Origin: Streptomyces sp. TRM70350
Lineage (GTDB): Bacteria; Actinomycetota; Actinomycetes; Streptomycetales; Streptomycetaceae
Direction: 5' to 3'
DNA: 36,924 bases
Assembly: GCF_019219825.1 (NCBI RefSeq)
Contig: NZ_JAHUXH010000045.1
Coordinates: 1-36,924 of the forward strand
In this document: in pieces, positions 1-17,598 of the stretch
Position numbering within the stretch: position 1 is the stretch's first letter
How the letters are laid out: every line of letters starts with the position of its first letter
Notes under the pieces: generated by a model
What the model was told of the DNA's origin: nothing
Databases searched by the model: none
What the model saw: only the letters and a program-made list of their open reading frames with translations
Made by a program: the position numbers and the translations under genes

Positions 1-2
1 GA

Positions 3-5905
<5,903 letters not shown>

Positions 5906-5906
<1 letters not shown>

Positions 5907-8900
5907 TGACCGACAACGACCGCACGAACGACCGCACCACCGCACGAGGAGCCACCGCGTTGCCCCAGGAACAGACCGACGACCGCAAGGTCGTGGAGAC
6001 GCTCAAGCGCCTGACCACCGACCTGCGCCGCGCCAAGCAGCGGCTGCGCGAGGCGGAGCACCGGGCGCACGAGCCGATCGCGATCGTCGGCATGGCCTGC
6101 CGGTACCCCGGTGGCGTCGCCTCGCCCGAGGACCTGTGGCGACTCGTGCTCGACGGCCGCGACGCCATGGGACCCTTCCCCACCGACCGCGGCTGGGACC
6201 TGGCCGCCCTCTTCGCCGACGACCCCGAGCGCTCCGGCACCAGCCACACCCGCGAGGGCGGATTCCTGCACGAAGCGGGCGAGTTCGACCCCGGCCTGTT
6301 CGGCATCAGCCCCCGCGAGGCGCTCGCCATGGACCCGCAGCAGCGGCTGCTCCTGGAGACCGCCTGGGAGGCGATCGAACGCGCCGGCATCGACCCCACC
6401 TCGCTGCGCGGCAGCCGCACCGGCGTGTACGCCGGCGTGATGTACCACGACTACGGCACCGGAGCCGACCCCCTGCCCGAGGGCGTCGAGGGCTACCTCG
6501 GCCTCGGCACCGCGGGCAGCGTCGCCAGCGGCCGGATCGCCTACACGCTGGGCCTGGAGGGCCCCGCCGTCACCGTCGACACCGCCTGCTCCTCGTCGCT
6601 CGTCGCCCTGCACTCCGCGATCCGCGCGCTGCGCGCCGGGGAGTGCACGATGGCCCTGGCGGGCGGCGCGACCGTGCTGTCCACCCCGGCCGTCTTCGTG
6701 GACTTCTCCCGGCAGGGCGGCCTCGCCGCCGACGGGCGCTGCAAGTCGTACTCGGCCGACGCCGACGGCACCGGCTGGTCCGAGGGCGTCGGCATACTCC
6801 TCGTCGAACGGCTGAGCGACGCCGAACGGCTCGGCCACCCGGTCCTCGCCGTGCTGCGCGGCTCCGCGGTCAACCAGGACGGCGCCAGCAGCGGCCTCAC
6901 CACCCCCAACGGGCCGGCCCAGCAGCGGGTCATCCGGCAGGCGCTGGCCGACGCCCGGCTCACCACCGCCGACCTGGACCTGGTGGAGGGCCACGGCACC
7001 GGCACCCCGCTCGGCGATCCGATCGAGGTACAGGCGCTGCTCGCCACCTACGGCCAGGACCGCGACGAGCCGCTCTGGCTCGGCTCGGTGAAGTCCAACA
7101 TCGGCCACACCCAGGCCGCCGCGGGCGTCGCCGGAGTCATCAAGGCCGTCATGGCGCTCCGGCACGGCGTGCTGCCCGGCACCGCCCACCTGGGCGAGCC
7201 GACCCCGCAGGTCGACTGGACCGCCGGCGCGGTCGCACCGCTGGACCTGACCCGCGCCTGGCCCGAGACCGGCCGACCGCGCCGCGCGGCGGTGTCCTCC
7301 TTCGGCATCAGCGGCACCAACGCCCACGTCGTCCTGGAACAGGCCCCCACCACGGACTCTTCGACACCGGAGGCCGCCGGGACCCAGGGCCCCGCCGCTA
7401 CGACCGCCACGACGCCGGCGCAGCAGCCCGCCGCGGCCCAGGCCCCCGCGGCGCCGCAGTCCACCGGCGAGCGGACCCCCACCGCCCCGCAACCCCCCGA
7501 GCCCCGCCCCGCACCGGCCGCGCTCCCCGTCCCGCTGTCCGCCGCCACCGAGGCCGGTGTCCGTGCCCAGGCGCTCCGGCTCGCCGCCCACCTCACCGCG
7601 CACCCGGAACTCGCCCCGCAGGACGTCGCGTTCAGCGCCGCCACCACTCGGGCCGCGCTGTCGTCCCGGGCCGTCGTGCTCGCCGACGACCGGGCCGGGC
7701 TGCTCGACGCCCTCACCGCGCTGGCCGAGGAACGGCCGAGCCCCGCCGTCGTCACCGGCACCACCGCGGCCGGCGCGCGCCGGATCACCTTCGTCTTCCC
7801 CGGCCAGGGCGCCCAGTGGGCCGGCATGGCCGTACCCCTGCTGGAGACCTCGCCGGTGTTCGCGGCGAAGTGGGCGGACTGCGCCCGCGCCCTCGCCCCC
7901 TGGGTGGACTGGTCGCCGGACGAGGCGATCCGCTCCCCGCGGGCACTGGAGCGCGTCGACGTCGTGCAGCCCGTGCTGTGGGCCGTCATGGTCAGCCTCG
8001 CCGAGCTGTGGCGGGCCGCGGGCGTCCGGCCCGACGCCGTACTCGGCCACTCGCAGGGCGAGATCGCCGCCGCATGCGTGGCCGGCGCCCTCACCCTGGA
8101 GGACGGCGCGAAGGTCGTCGCGCTGCGCGCCAAGGCGCTCCTGGCGCTCGCGGGCCGCGGCGGCATGCTGTCCGTGCCGCTGCCCGAGACGCAGGCCCGC
8201 GCCCGGCTCGACAGCCGGCCCGGCCTCGGCATCGCCGCGGTCAACGGCCCGTCCACGGTGGTCGTCTCCGGCGAGACGGAAGCGCTCGACGCCGCCCAGG
8301 CCGCCTGGGAGGCCGACGGCGTCCGGGTGCGCCGTATCCCCGTCGACTACGCCTCCCACTCCCCGCACGTCACCGAGGTCCGCGACCGTCTCGCCACCGA
8401 CCTCGCCGGTATCACCCCGCGCGCGGCGGAGGTGACCTTCCTGTCCACCCTCACCGGAGAGCCGCTCGACACCACCGCGCTCGACGCCGGCTACTGGTAC
8501 CGGAACCTGCGTGAGCCGGTCCGTTTCGAGGCGGCCACACGGCGCGCCCTGGAACAGGGCCACCGCGTGTTCATCGAGGTCGGCCCGCACCCCGTGCTCA
8601 CCCTCGGCGTCCAGCAGACCGCCGAGGCCATGGACGTGCCCGCCACGGCGATCGGCACCCTGCGCCGGGACCAGGGCGACCTGCTCCGCTTCCGTACCGC
8701 GCTGGCCGAGGCCGCCGTCCTGGGGGTGCCCGTGGACTGGGCCGCCGAACTCGCGCCGTACGCGCCCCGCCAAGTCGACCTGCCCACCTACGCCTTCCAG
8801 CGCGAGCGTTTCTGGCTCTCCCCGCAGCGCCGCGCAGCCCTCGCCGCCAGTACCGGCACCGACCCGTGGGACGGCCGGTTCTGGGACATCGTGGACCGCG

Positions 8901-11900
8901 CCGACGTCACCGGACTCTCCCGCGCCCTCGGTGTGGACACCGACGACCCGCTCACCGCCGTCGTACCGGCCCTCTCGCGCTGGCGCCGCCTGCTGCGCGA
9001 GCGGTCCGCCGTGGACAGCCGGCGCTACACCGTCACCTGGGAGCGAATCGCCGTCCCCGACGATGCCCGGCTGACCGGGCCGTGGCTGCTCGTCGTACCC
9101 GCCACCCGTGCCGGCGACCCGCTCACCGCGCACGTGGCCGCCGCGCTCACCGGGCACGGTGCCGAGGTCGCCACGCTCACCCTCGGCGCGGACGACACCG
9201 ACCGCGCCGCGCTCGCGGACCGGCTGGCCGGCCAGAGCCCGGCCGGTGTGCTGTCCCTGCTCGCCCTGGACGACGCCCCGCACCCCGGACATCCCGCCCT
9301 GCCCACCGGACTGGCCCTGACCATCGCCCTGGTCCAGGCTCTCGGCGACGCCGGTGTCACCGCGTCCCTGTGGTGCGCCACCCGGAGCGCCGTCGCCACC
9401 GGACCCGCCGACCGCGTCACCGCACCCGCCCAGGCCCAGACCTGGGGCCTGGGCCGGGTCGTCGCGCTCGAACACCCCGAGCGCTGGGGCGGCCTGATCG
9501 ACCTGCCCGCCGAGTGGGACGAGCGCGCCGCCGGCCGGCTGGCCGCGCTGCTCGCCGGCGCCGGCGACGAGGACCAGACGGCGCTGCGCGCCACCGGCGT
9601 GTCCGCCCGCCGCCTGACCCGGGCGCCGCTCGGCACCGAACCCGCCCCGCGGTCCTGGCGGCCGGCCGGCACCGTCCTGCTCACCGGCGGCACCGGAGCC
9701 CTCGGACCCCACCTGGTGCGCTGGATGGCCGAACAGGGCGCCGAACGCGTCGTGCTGCCCGGCCGCCGCGGCGCCGACGCCCCCATCGCGGCCGAACTGA
9801 CCGCCGAACTGGCCGGCACCGGCACCGAGCTGCACTTCCCGGTGTGCGACGTCACCGACCGCGCCGAACTGGCCGCCCTTGTCGACGCACTCGACGCGGC
9901 CGGCACCCCGGTGCGCAGCGTCCTGCACGCCGCCACCGCCCTCGAACTGCGCCCGCTGGCCGACACCCCCGTCGACGCGTTCGCCGGCCAGACCGCCGCC
10001 AAGGTGCTCGGCGCCCGCCACCTCGACGACCTCTTCGCCGACCGGGACCTGGACGCCTTCGTGCTGTTCTCCTCGGTCGCCGGCGTGTGGGGCAGCGGAC
10101 TGCACGCCCCCTACGCCGCCGCCAACGCCTACCTCGACGCCCTCGCCGAGGACCGCCGCGCCCGCGGCCTGACCGCGACCTCTGTCGCATGGGGCATCTG
10201 GGCCGCCGTCAACGCGTGGGACGGCGTGAACGAGGACGTGGACCCCGAGCGCGTCGGCCGGCAGGGCCTGCCCTTCCTCGACCCGGAGTTGGCCGTCGCC
10301 GGGCTGCGGCAGACCCTCGACCATGACGAGACCACCGTGGTCATCGCCGACGTCGACTGGACCCGGTTCGTCCCGGTGTTCTGCTCCGCGCGCCGTCGGC
10401 CGCTGCTGGAGTCCGTGCCCGAGGCCGCCGCCGTGCTGCGCACCGCCACCGTCGACACCGGCACCGTCTCGGCGCTGCGCGAGCGGCTCGGCGATCTGCC
10501 CGAGGCCGGCCGCCGCCGCGCCGTTACCGAACTGGTCCGCGAGCACGCCGCCGCCGTCCTCGGCCACGACTCGCCCGCCGCGCTGCCCGCCGACCGTGCC
10601 TTCCGGGACGTCGGCTTCGACTCCATCACCGCGGTCGAACTGCGCAACCGGCTCCGCTCGGCCACCGGCCTCTCCCTGCCCGCGACCCTCGTCTTCGACC
10701 ACCCGTCGCCCGCGGCGCTGGCCGATCACCTGCTGGCGCTGGCCTTCGACACCGACGCCGCGGACGTCGCCGTGCCCGCCGCCCGCGCCGCCGCCGATGA
10801 CGACGACCCGATCGCCATCGTCGGCCTCAGCTGCCGCTACGCAGGCGGCATCACGTCCCCGGACGAGCTGTGGCGGCTCGTCGTGGCCGGCCAGGACGCG
10901 GTCGGCGGCCTGCCCACCGACCGCGGCTGGGACCTCGACGCGCTCTACGACACCGACCCCGACGCCCGCGGCCGCAGCTACGTCCGCCAGGGCGCCTTCC
11001 TCACCGACCCGGCCGGCTTCGACGCCGCCTTCTTCGGCATCGCCCCGGCCGAGGCCCGGGCCACCGACCCGCAGCAGCGGCTGCTGCTGGAGGCCGCCTG
11101 GGAGGCGTTCGAACACGCCGGAATCGACCCCACCACCCTGCGTGGCGGCCGGGTCGGCGTCTTCGCCGGCGCCAACGTCGGCGACTACGCCTCCAGCCGC
11201 GGCCCCGGCGCCGGCGGCTCCGACGGACAGCTGCTCACCGGCAACGTGCCGAGCGTGATCTCCGGCCGGATCGCCTACACCTTCGGCCTGGAGGGCCCCG
11301 CCGTCACCGTCGACACCGCCTGCTCCTCCTCCCTGGTCGCGCTGCACCTGGCCTCCCAGTCGGTGCGCACCGGCGAGAGCGACCTCGCCCTGGCCGGCGG
11401 TGTCGCGCTGATGTCCAGCCCGGCCGCCCTCATCGGCTTCTCCGCGCAGCGCGGCCTGTCCGCCGACGGCCGCTGCAAGGCCTTCGCCGACGCCGCCGAC
11501 GGCACCGGCCTCGCCGAGGGCGTCGGACTGCTGCTGGTGGAACGCCTCTCCCGGGCCCGCGCCCAGGGCCACCGCGTCCTCGCCCTGGTACGCGGCTCGG
11601 CGATCAACCAGGACGGCGCCTCCAACGGCCTCACCGCCCCCAGCGGCCCCGCCCAGCAGCGCGTCATCACCGCCGCGCTCGCCGACGCCGGGCTGCGGCC
11701 CGCCGACGTCGACGCCGTCGAGGCGCACGGCACCGGCACCCGACTCGGCGACCCGATCGAGGCCCAGGCCCTGCTCGCCACCTACGGCCAGGACCGCACC
11801 GAACCGCTCTGGCTCGGCTCGGTGAAGTCCAACATCGGCCACTCCCAGGCCGCCTCCGGCGCGGCCGGCGTCATCAAGACGGTGCAGGCGCTGCGGCACG

Positions 11901-14900
11901 GCCTGCTGCCCGCCACCCTGCACGTGGACCGGCCCACCAGCCAGGTCGACTGGAGCACGGGCGCGGTCGCGGTGCTGACCGAGTCCCGCGACTGGCCGGC
12001 CGTGGACCGGCCACGGCGGGCGGCTGTGTCGGCGTTCGGCCTGTCCGGCACGAACGCCCACGTCATCCTCGAACAGGCCCCCGCCGAGGACACCCCGCAG
12101 GCCGTGCCCGAACCGGCCGGGCCACTGGTGTGGCCGGTGCACGGCCGGACCCGGGACGCCCTGCGCGCCCAGGCGGCGCGGCTGCGCACCCACCTGGACA
12201 CCCGCCCCGGCCTCCGCCCGGCCGACGTCGGCCGGACCCTGGCGACGGGCCGGGCCGTGTTCGACCACCGGGCCGTGGTGCTCGGCACCGACCGCGCCGA
12301 ACTGCTGCGCGGACTCGACGCCGTCGCCGCCGGCACCCCCGACCCCGCGGTCACCGAGGGCGCGGCCGACGGCGCCGACCGGGTCGTGTTCGTCTTCCCC
12401 GGGCACGGCGCCCAGTGGCCCGGCATGGCCCGCCGACTCCTCGACGACTTTCCGGTGTTCCGGGAGAGCGTGCAGCAGTGTGCCGACGCCTTCGCCGAGT
12501 TCATCGACTGGTCCCTGCTGGACGTGCTCCGTGACGAGGAGGGGGCGCCGCCGCTGCACCGGGTCGACGTGGTCCAGCCGGCCCTGTTCACGATGATGGT
12601 GTCGCTGGCCGCGCTGTGGCGTTCCTACGGTGTGGAGCCGTCGGCGGTGGTCGGCCACAGCCAGGGCGAGATCGCCGCCGCGTACGTCGCGGGCGCCCTG
12701 GACCTGCGGGACGCTGCCCGGATCGTCGCCACCCGCGGCAAGGCCTGGCTGACCCTGGCGGGCACCGGCGGCATGGCCTCCGCGGCGCTGCCCCGCGAGG
12801 AGGCGGCCGAGCGGCTGCGGCCGTGGGGTGAGCGCCTGGACATCGCGGCCGTCAACGACCCGCGCTCGGTCACCGTCGCCGGCGACCTCGACGCGCTGGA
12901 GGAGTTCCTGACCGGCGTGGAGGCCGAGGGCATACGGGTCCGGCGGGTCCGCCAGATCGTCGGCGCGGGCCACACCGCACACGTCGAGGCGCTGCGCGAG
13001 CAGCTGATCGAGACCCTCGCACCGACCGCGCCGCGCTCCGCGCCGGTCGCGTTCTGCTCCACGGTCACCGGAGGGCTCCTCGACACCGCCGGGCTCGACC
13101 ACCACTACTGGTACCGCAACGCCCGCCGGACCGTGCTGTTCGAACAGGCCGTGCGCACCCTGGGCGAGCAGGGCTACGGCCCCTTCCTGGAGATCAGCGC
13201 GCACCCTTTGTTCACCGTCGCCGTGCAGCAGACCCTGGAGGAGACCGGCGGCCCGGCCACGGTCCTCGCCACGCTCCGCCGCGACGAGGGCGGACGCGAG
13301 CGGTTCCTGCGGGCAGCCGCCGAGGCGCACGCGGCCGGTCTCACCGTCGACTGGCGCCCGGCCTTCGCCGGCACCGGCGCCCGTATGGTCGAGCTGCCGA
13401 CCTACGCCTTCCAGCGCACCCGGCACTGGCTGGAACCGGGCGGCAGCAGCGGCGACGTGACGGCCGCGGGGCTGGCTCCCGCCGCGCACCCGCTGCTCGG
13501 CGCCGTCGTCGAACTCGCCGACGGCGCCCTGGTGCTCACCGGCCGGCTCTCCGGCACCGCGCAGCCCTGGCCGGGAGCCGCCGCACCGGCCGCCGCGCCG
13601 GTCGACCTCCTGCTGGCCGCCGCCGACCACGCGGACTGCGCCGGCATCGGCGAACTGACCGTGTACGAACCGCTGGTCGTACCGGCCGGCGGCGCCGACA
13701 CCCGGGTGTCGGTCAGCGCCCCGGACGCGGCGGGCACCCGCACGGCCACCGTCCACACCCGCACCGCCGACGGGCCCTGGATCCGCCACGCCGAGGCCAC
13801 GCTGACCACCGCGCAGGCCCCCGGCGAGCCCCTGACCCACTGGCCACCGGCCGACGCACAGCCGCTGCCGCTGGACGAGCCGGACACACAGGAACAGGAA
13901 GAGGATGCGCGCCCCGCGCGGCCGACCGTGCCGGGCCCGCGGGATGCGCAGGCGGGGGACCCGACAGCGAGGCCCGTCGACTCGGCTGATCCGGAGTCGA
14001 GGCAACCGCAAGCCCCGGACCTCCCGTCGGCAGGCCCCGGCTCACCGGAACGGCACGCCCCGGCGGAGCCGCGGCGCGCCGGTGCCGCCCTGCTCGCCGC
14101 CTGGCAGCGGGGCGAGGACGTCTTCGCCGAGGTCGCGCTCGAGGACGACGCCGCCCAGCGGGCCGACGCGTTCGCGCTGCATCCGCTGCTGCTGGACGCC
14201 GCCCTGCGCCCGGTGCTCGACGGGGAGCTGGTGCCCACCGCGTGGTCGGGTGTCCGGCTGCACGCGACCGGGGCGCGGACGCTGCGGGTGCGCGCGCGGC
14301 GGACCGGCCCGGCCACGGTGGCGCTCACCCTGGCCGACCCCGAGGGCGGCCCGGTGCTGACCGCCGACACCGTCCGGCTCGGCCCCGCGCCCGGCACGGG
14401 AACCGGCCGGCGCGTCGGCAAGGACGCGCTGTTCCGGATGGACTGGGTACCGGTGCCGCTCGCGTCGGCCGCGCCCGGAAGCTGGGCGGTGCTCGGGGCC
14501 GACCCGCTGGGCGCCGCCGACACCCTGCGCGCCCTGGGCCACACCGTGCACGGCGCCGAGAGCCCGGCAGGCCTCACCGAGGTGCCCGACGCGGTGCTGC
14601 TCACCGCCGTGGGCACCCCGGGCGAGGCACCCGCCGAGGCACACGCCGTGCTGCACCGCACGCTCGCCACCCTCCAGGCACTGCTCGCCGACGACCGGCT
14701 CGCCGCCGTACCCCTCGTGGTCCTCACCCGCGGCGCGGCAGCCGACGCGGCCGACGACCTCGCGGGCGCTGCGGCCTGGGGCCTGGTCCGCTCCGCGCAG
14801 TCCGAGCACCCCGGCCGCTTCGTCCTGGCCGACATGGACGACGACCCCCGTTCCTGGCAGGCGCTGGCCGGCGTACCGGCCGGCGGGGAGCCCCAGTTGG

Positions 14901-16228
14901 CCCTCCGGGCGGGCGAGGCCCGCGTCCCGCGCCTCGCCCGGCTCGCCCCGCCGGACGGCCCGGCGCCATGGAAGGCGGACGGCACCGTCCTGGTCACCGG
15001 CGCCTCCGGAGACCTCGGCGCCCTGGTGGCCCGGCACCTCGTGGCCGCCCACGGCGTGCGGCACCTGGTCCTCGCCTCCCGGCGCGGCCCCGCCGCCCCC
15101 GGCGCGGCCGAACTCCGCGCGGAGTTGCGCGCATCGGGCGCCGTCACGGTCACCCTCGCGGCCTGTGACACCGCCGACCGCAAGGCGCTCGCCGAGCTGC
15201 TCGCCGCCGTCCCCGACGAACACCCGCTCACCGCGGTCGTGCACAGCGCCTCCGTCCTGGACGACGGCGTGATCGCCGCGCTCGACGCGGACCGGCTGGA
15301 CACCGCGCTGCGCCCGAAGGCCGACGCGGCCTGGCACCTGCACGAACTGACCCGGCATCTCAACCTCGACGCCTTCGTGCTGTTCTCGTCCGTGGCCGGT
15401 ACCTTCGGCGGCCTCGGCCAGGGCAACTACGCGGCGGGCAACGCCTTCCTGGACGCGCTGGCCCGTCACCGCCGCGCCCACGGTCTCCCGGCGACCTCCG
15501 TGGCCTGGGGCTGGTGGGCCGAACGTGCCGCCAAGAGCGGCCACGGCAGCGCCTCGGACACGCCCGTCGCCGTCAACGGCATGACACCGCTGTCCGAGGA
15601 CCAGGGCCTCGCCCTGTTCGACGCGGCCTGCCGCGGCGCCGAGCCGTTCGTGGTGGCCGGCGCCCTGCACCTGCGCTCCCTGCGCGCGGCCGCCGACGAA
15701 CTGCCGGCACCGCTGCGCGGCCTCGTCCGGGCGCCCGCCCGCCGGGAGGCCGCCCAGGCCGGCACCAGCGCCCCGACGGTGGCCGGCGAGCTGGCCGGCC
15801 GTACGCCCGCCGAGCGGGAGGCGTTCCTGGCGGACCTGGTGCGCGACGAGGCCGCGCTCGTCCTCGGCCACGCCGGCCGGGACGACGTACCGGCCCACCA
15901 CCGTTTCCTGGACCAGGGATTCGACTCCCTGGCGGCACTGAAACTGCGCAACCGGCTCGCCGCCGTCACCGGGCTGCGGCTGCCGCCGACGCTGGTCTTC
16001 GACCACCCCACCCCGACGGAGCTGGCCCGCCACCTGCTGGCCGAACTCGCCCCGCCCGGGGACGCGGAGCCGCCCGCGTTCGAGGACGAGGACGCCGCGA
16101 CCGCCGTACTGGTACTGGAGGAACTCGGCCGGCTCGACGAGGCGATCACGCGGCTGCCCGCCGACGGGCCCGAACGCGCCCGGATCACCAGCCTGTTGGC
16201 GGACCTGCTGGCCAGGTGGGGGCGATGA
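5906..16228 (+). CDS. Modular type I PKS, two modules: KS-AT-KR-ACP, KS-AT-DH(inactive)-KR-ACP
   Basis: Polyketide synthase of 3440 residues, started at the ATG overlapping the previous stop. Residues ~20-52 form a charged helix typical of an N-terminal docking domain. Module A: KS with Cys228; AT with GHSQGE (Ser716) and YASH (815-818), predicting methylmalonyl-CoA; no DH; KR at ~1257-1435 without LDD but with a Trp fingerprint and a His three residues before the catalytic Tyr (A-type, possibly A2); ACP Ser1573. Module B: KS with Cys1806; AT with GHSQGE (Ser2252) but GAGH (2353-2356) where HAFH or YASH is expected, suggesting a bulky alkylmalonyl extender; a vestigial DH; an LDD-type KR from ~3027; ACP Ser3341. 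The predicted output is OH/methyl then OH/unusual branch. The end is an ACP plus a docking-like tail with no thioesterase, so release occurs elsewhere. Confidence 0.97.
13870..14085 (+). other. Low-complexity insertion inside dead DH domain
   Basis: Within the last module's DH region, ~70 residues (2655-2727 of the PKS) are Pro/Ala/Glu/Asp-rich and probably disordered. They replace the segment that normally carries the GYGPxF motif. Upstream, the expected HxxxGxxxxP motif is absent (AQPWPGAAAPAAAP in its place). Only the fold-end segment with HPLLLDAAL remains recognisable. The domain cannot be a functional dehydratase, so the KR product of this module should stay a hydroxyl. Confidence 0.85.
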
Positions 16229-16427
16229 CCTTGCCGACGACGTTGCACACAGCACTGGCGAAGGGCCCAGGGCCGTCCGATAGCATCGCCGTGATCGCTA
16301 CGGCGGGGCGGCCCGATCACCGTCCCGGCCGCATCGCGCCACGGGGGCAGGTACGGCCGACAGCGATCGTTACGCGTGAACAGGCGGGTACATCCGGCGC
16401 CGCACGCACGCACACGAGGGGGAACTG

Positions 16428-17594
16428 ATGGAGAACGTGCATGCTTGGGTGCTGCCCGCGGGCCCGCAGGACAGGTCCGGCGGCCCGGTGCGCGGTGAGC
16501 TGACCCTCACCAGCATCCCGGTCGCCTCCCCCGGCGAGGACGAGGTGCTGGTCGAGTCCCTCGTCGGCTGCTGGGAGGCCAACATGGAACACGCCCTCGC
16601 GCGCAGCCCCGTCGACATCGTCCGCCAGCGCGGCGAGGACCGCATCGTCCTCGGCACCTGCGGAGTCGTCCGCGTCCTGCGCACCGGCTCGGCCGTGCGC
16701 GGACTGCGCGAGGGCCAGGAATGCCTGTGGATCCCGTTCGGCCGGGTCGACCGCCACGGCTACGCGGAGACCATCTGCGCCTACGACGCCCCGGGCTCGC
16801 CCGGCCTGCTGGCCGAGCGCATGGTCGTACCCGCCGACCGGCTCGTGCCGTTGCCGGCCGACGGACGCCACCCGGTGGAGCGCTGGGCGCCGTTCGCACG
16901 GTACTTCACCGCCTGGGACAACTGGCGGGTCACCAGCCGGTGCTGGCGCAGCCAGGTCGACGACGCCTGGGACGAGCAGCCGCTCGTCCTCGGCTGGGGC
17001 GGCGGGGTCGTCTTCGCCGAACTTGAACTGGCCCGCCGGGAGGGCTTCCGCACGGCGATGGTCTCCGGCCGGGACAGCCGGCTGAAGGAGATCGCCGCGT
17101 CCGGCGCGATCGCCGTCGACCGCCGCGAGTTCCCCGACCTCGACCACCTCCGGGCCAAGGAGTCCACCGACCCCGACGCCATGGACCGCTACCGCGCCTC
17201 CGAGGCCCGGTTCCTGGAGATCGTCGGCGAACTCTCCGGCGGTCACGGGGTGTCGGTCTTCCTGGACAACCTCGGCGGCGGCCTGCACCGGGCCACCATG
17301 AAGAGCCTCGCCCGCGAAGGCGTGGTGTCGACCGTCGGCTGGAAGACCGGCATGCGGCTGTGGAACCTGCGCGCCACCGAGTGCATCAGCCGGCACATCC
17401 ACGTGCACACCCACGCCTGGCGCCTGCAGGACGCCGCCCGCATCCGCGACGTGATGCAGGAGACCGGCTGGCTGCCCGACATCGCCGACGACCCGGTGAC
17501 CCCGTTCGCGCGCGTCCCCGAACTCGCCGACGCCTACCGCCGGGACCACCTCGACACCTATTTCCCGCTGTTCTCCGGCGCCGGGAGGAGCTGA
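16428..17594 (+). CDS. Divergent crotonyl-CoA carboxylase/reductase-like MDR protein
   Basis: NAD(P)H-dependent medium-chain dehydrogenase/reductase of 388 residues. The start is supported by a GAGGGGGA ribosome binding site. The nucleotide-binding glycines are at 189-193 (GWGGGV). By eye it aligns better with crotonyl-CoA carboxylase/reductases (Ccr) than with simple alcohol dehydrogenases: it has the LRTG segment, the long insert after the Rossmann start, a GGxxxxTVG-like region, and His323 followed by an AW pair where Ccr has its conserved His and AW. The Ccr segment carrying the CO2-site Phe-Glu is missing, and the protein is about 60 residues shorter. It lies between the last modular PKS and the precursor cassette (4 bp before the next start). 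Inference: reductive formation of an unusual alkylmalonyl extender, or a plain enoyl reduction. A plain zinc-free alcohol dehydrogenase remains possible. Confidence 0.75.
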   Translation: MENVHAWVLPAGPQDRSGGPVRGELTLTSIPVASPGEDEVLVESLVGCWEANMEHALARSPVDIVRQRGEDRIVLGTCGVVRVLRTGSAVRGLREGQECLWIPFGRVDRHGYAETICAYDAPGSPGLLAERMVVPADRLVPLPADGRHPVERWAPFARYFTAWDNWRVTSRCWRSQVDDAWDEQPLVLGWGGGVVFAELELARREGFRTAMVSGRDSRLKEIAASGAIAVDRREFPDLDHLRAKESTDPDAMDRYRASEARFLEIVGELSGGHGVSVFLDNLGGGLHRATMKSLAREGVVSTVGWKTGMRLWNLRATECISRHIHVHTHAWRLQDAARIRDVMQETGWLPDIADDPVTPFARVPELADAYRRDHLDTYFPLFSGAGRS

Positions 17595-17598
17595 GCCG

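Noticed and set aside
15720..16228. A chain-terminating thioesterase at the end of the second PKS
   Set aside because: After the last ACP only ~50 residues of helical tail remain; there is no GxSxG motif. The discrete thioesterase at 27645 is the type II editing class.
16229..16427. A promoter between the last modular PKS and the MDR gene
   Set aside because: A tagcat at 16281 resembles a -10 box and ttgcac at 16243 a -35 box, but they are 32 bp apart. No acceptable pair was found, though a promoter in this 199-bp gap remains possible.
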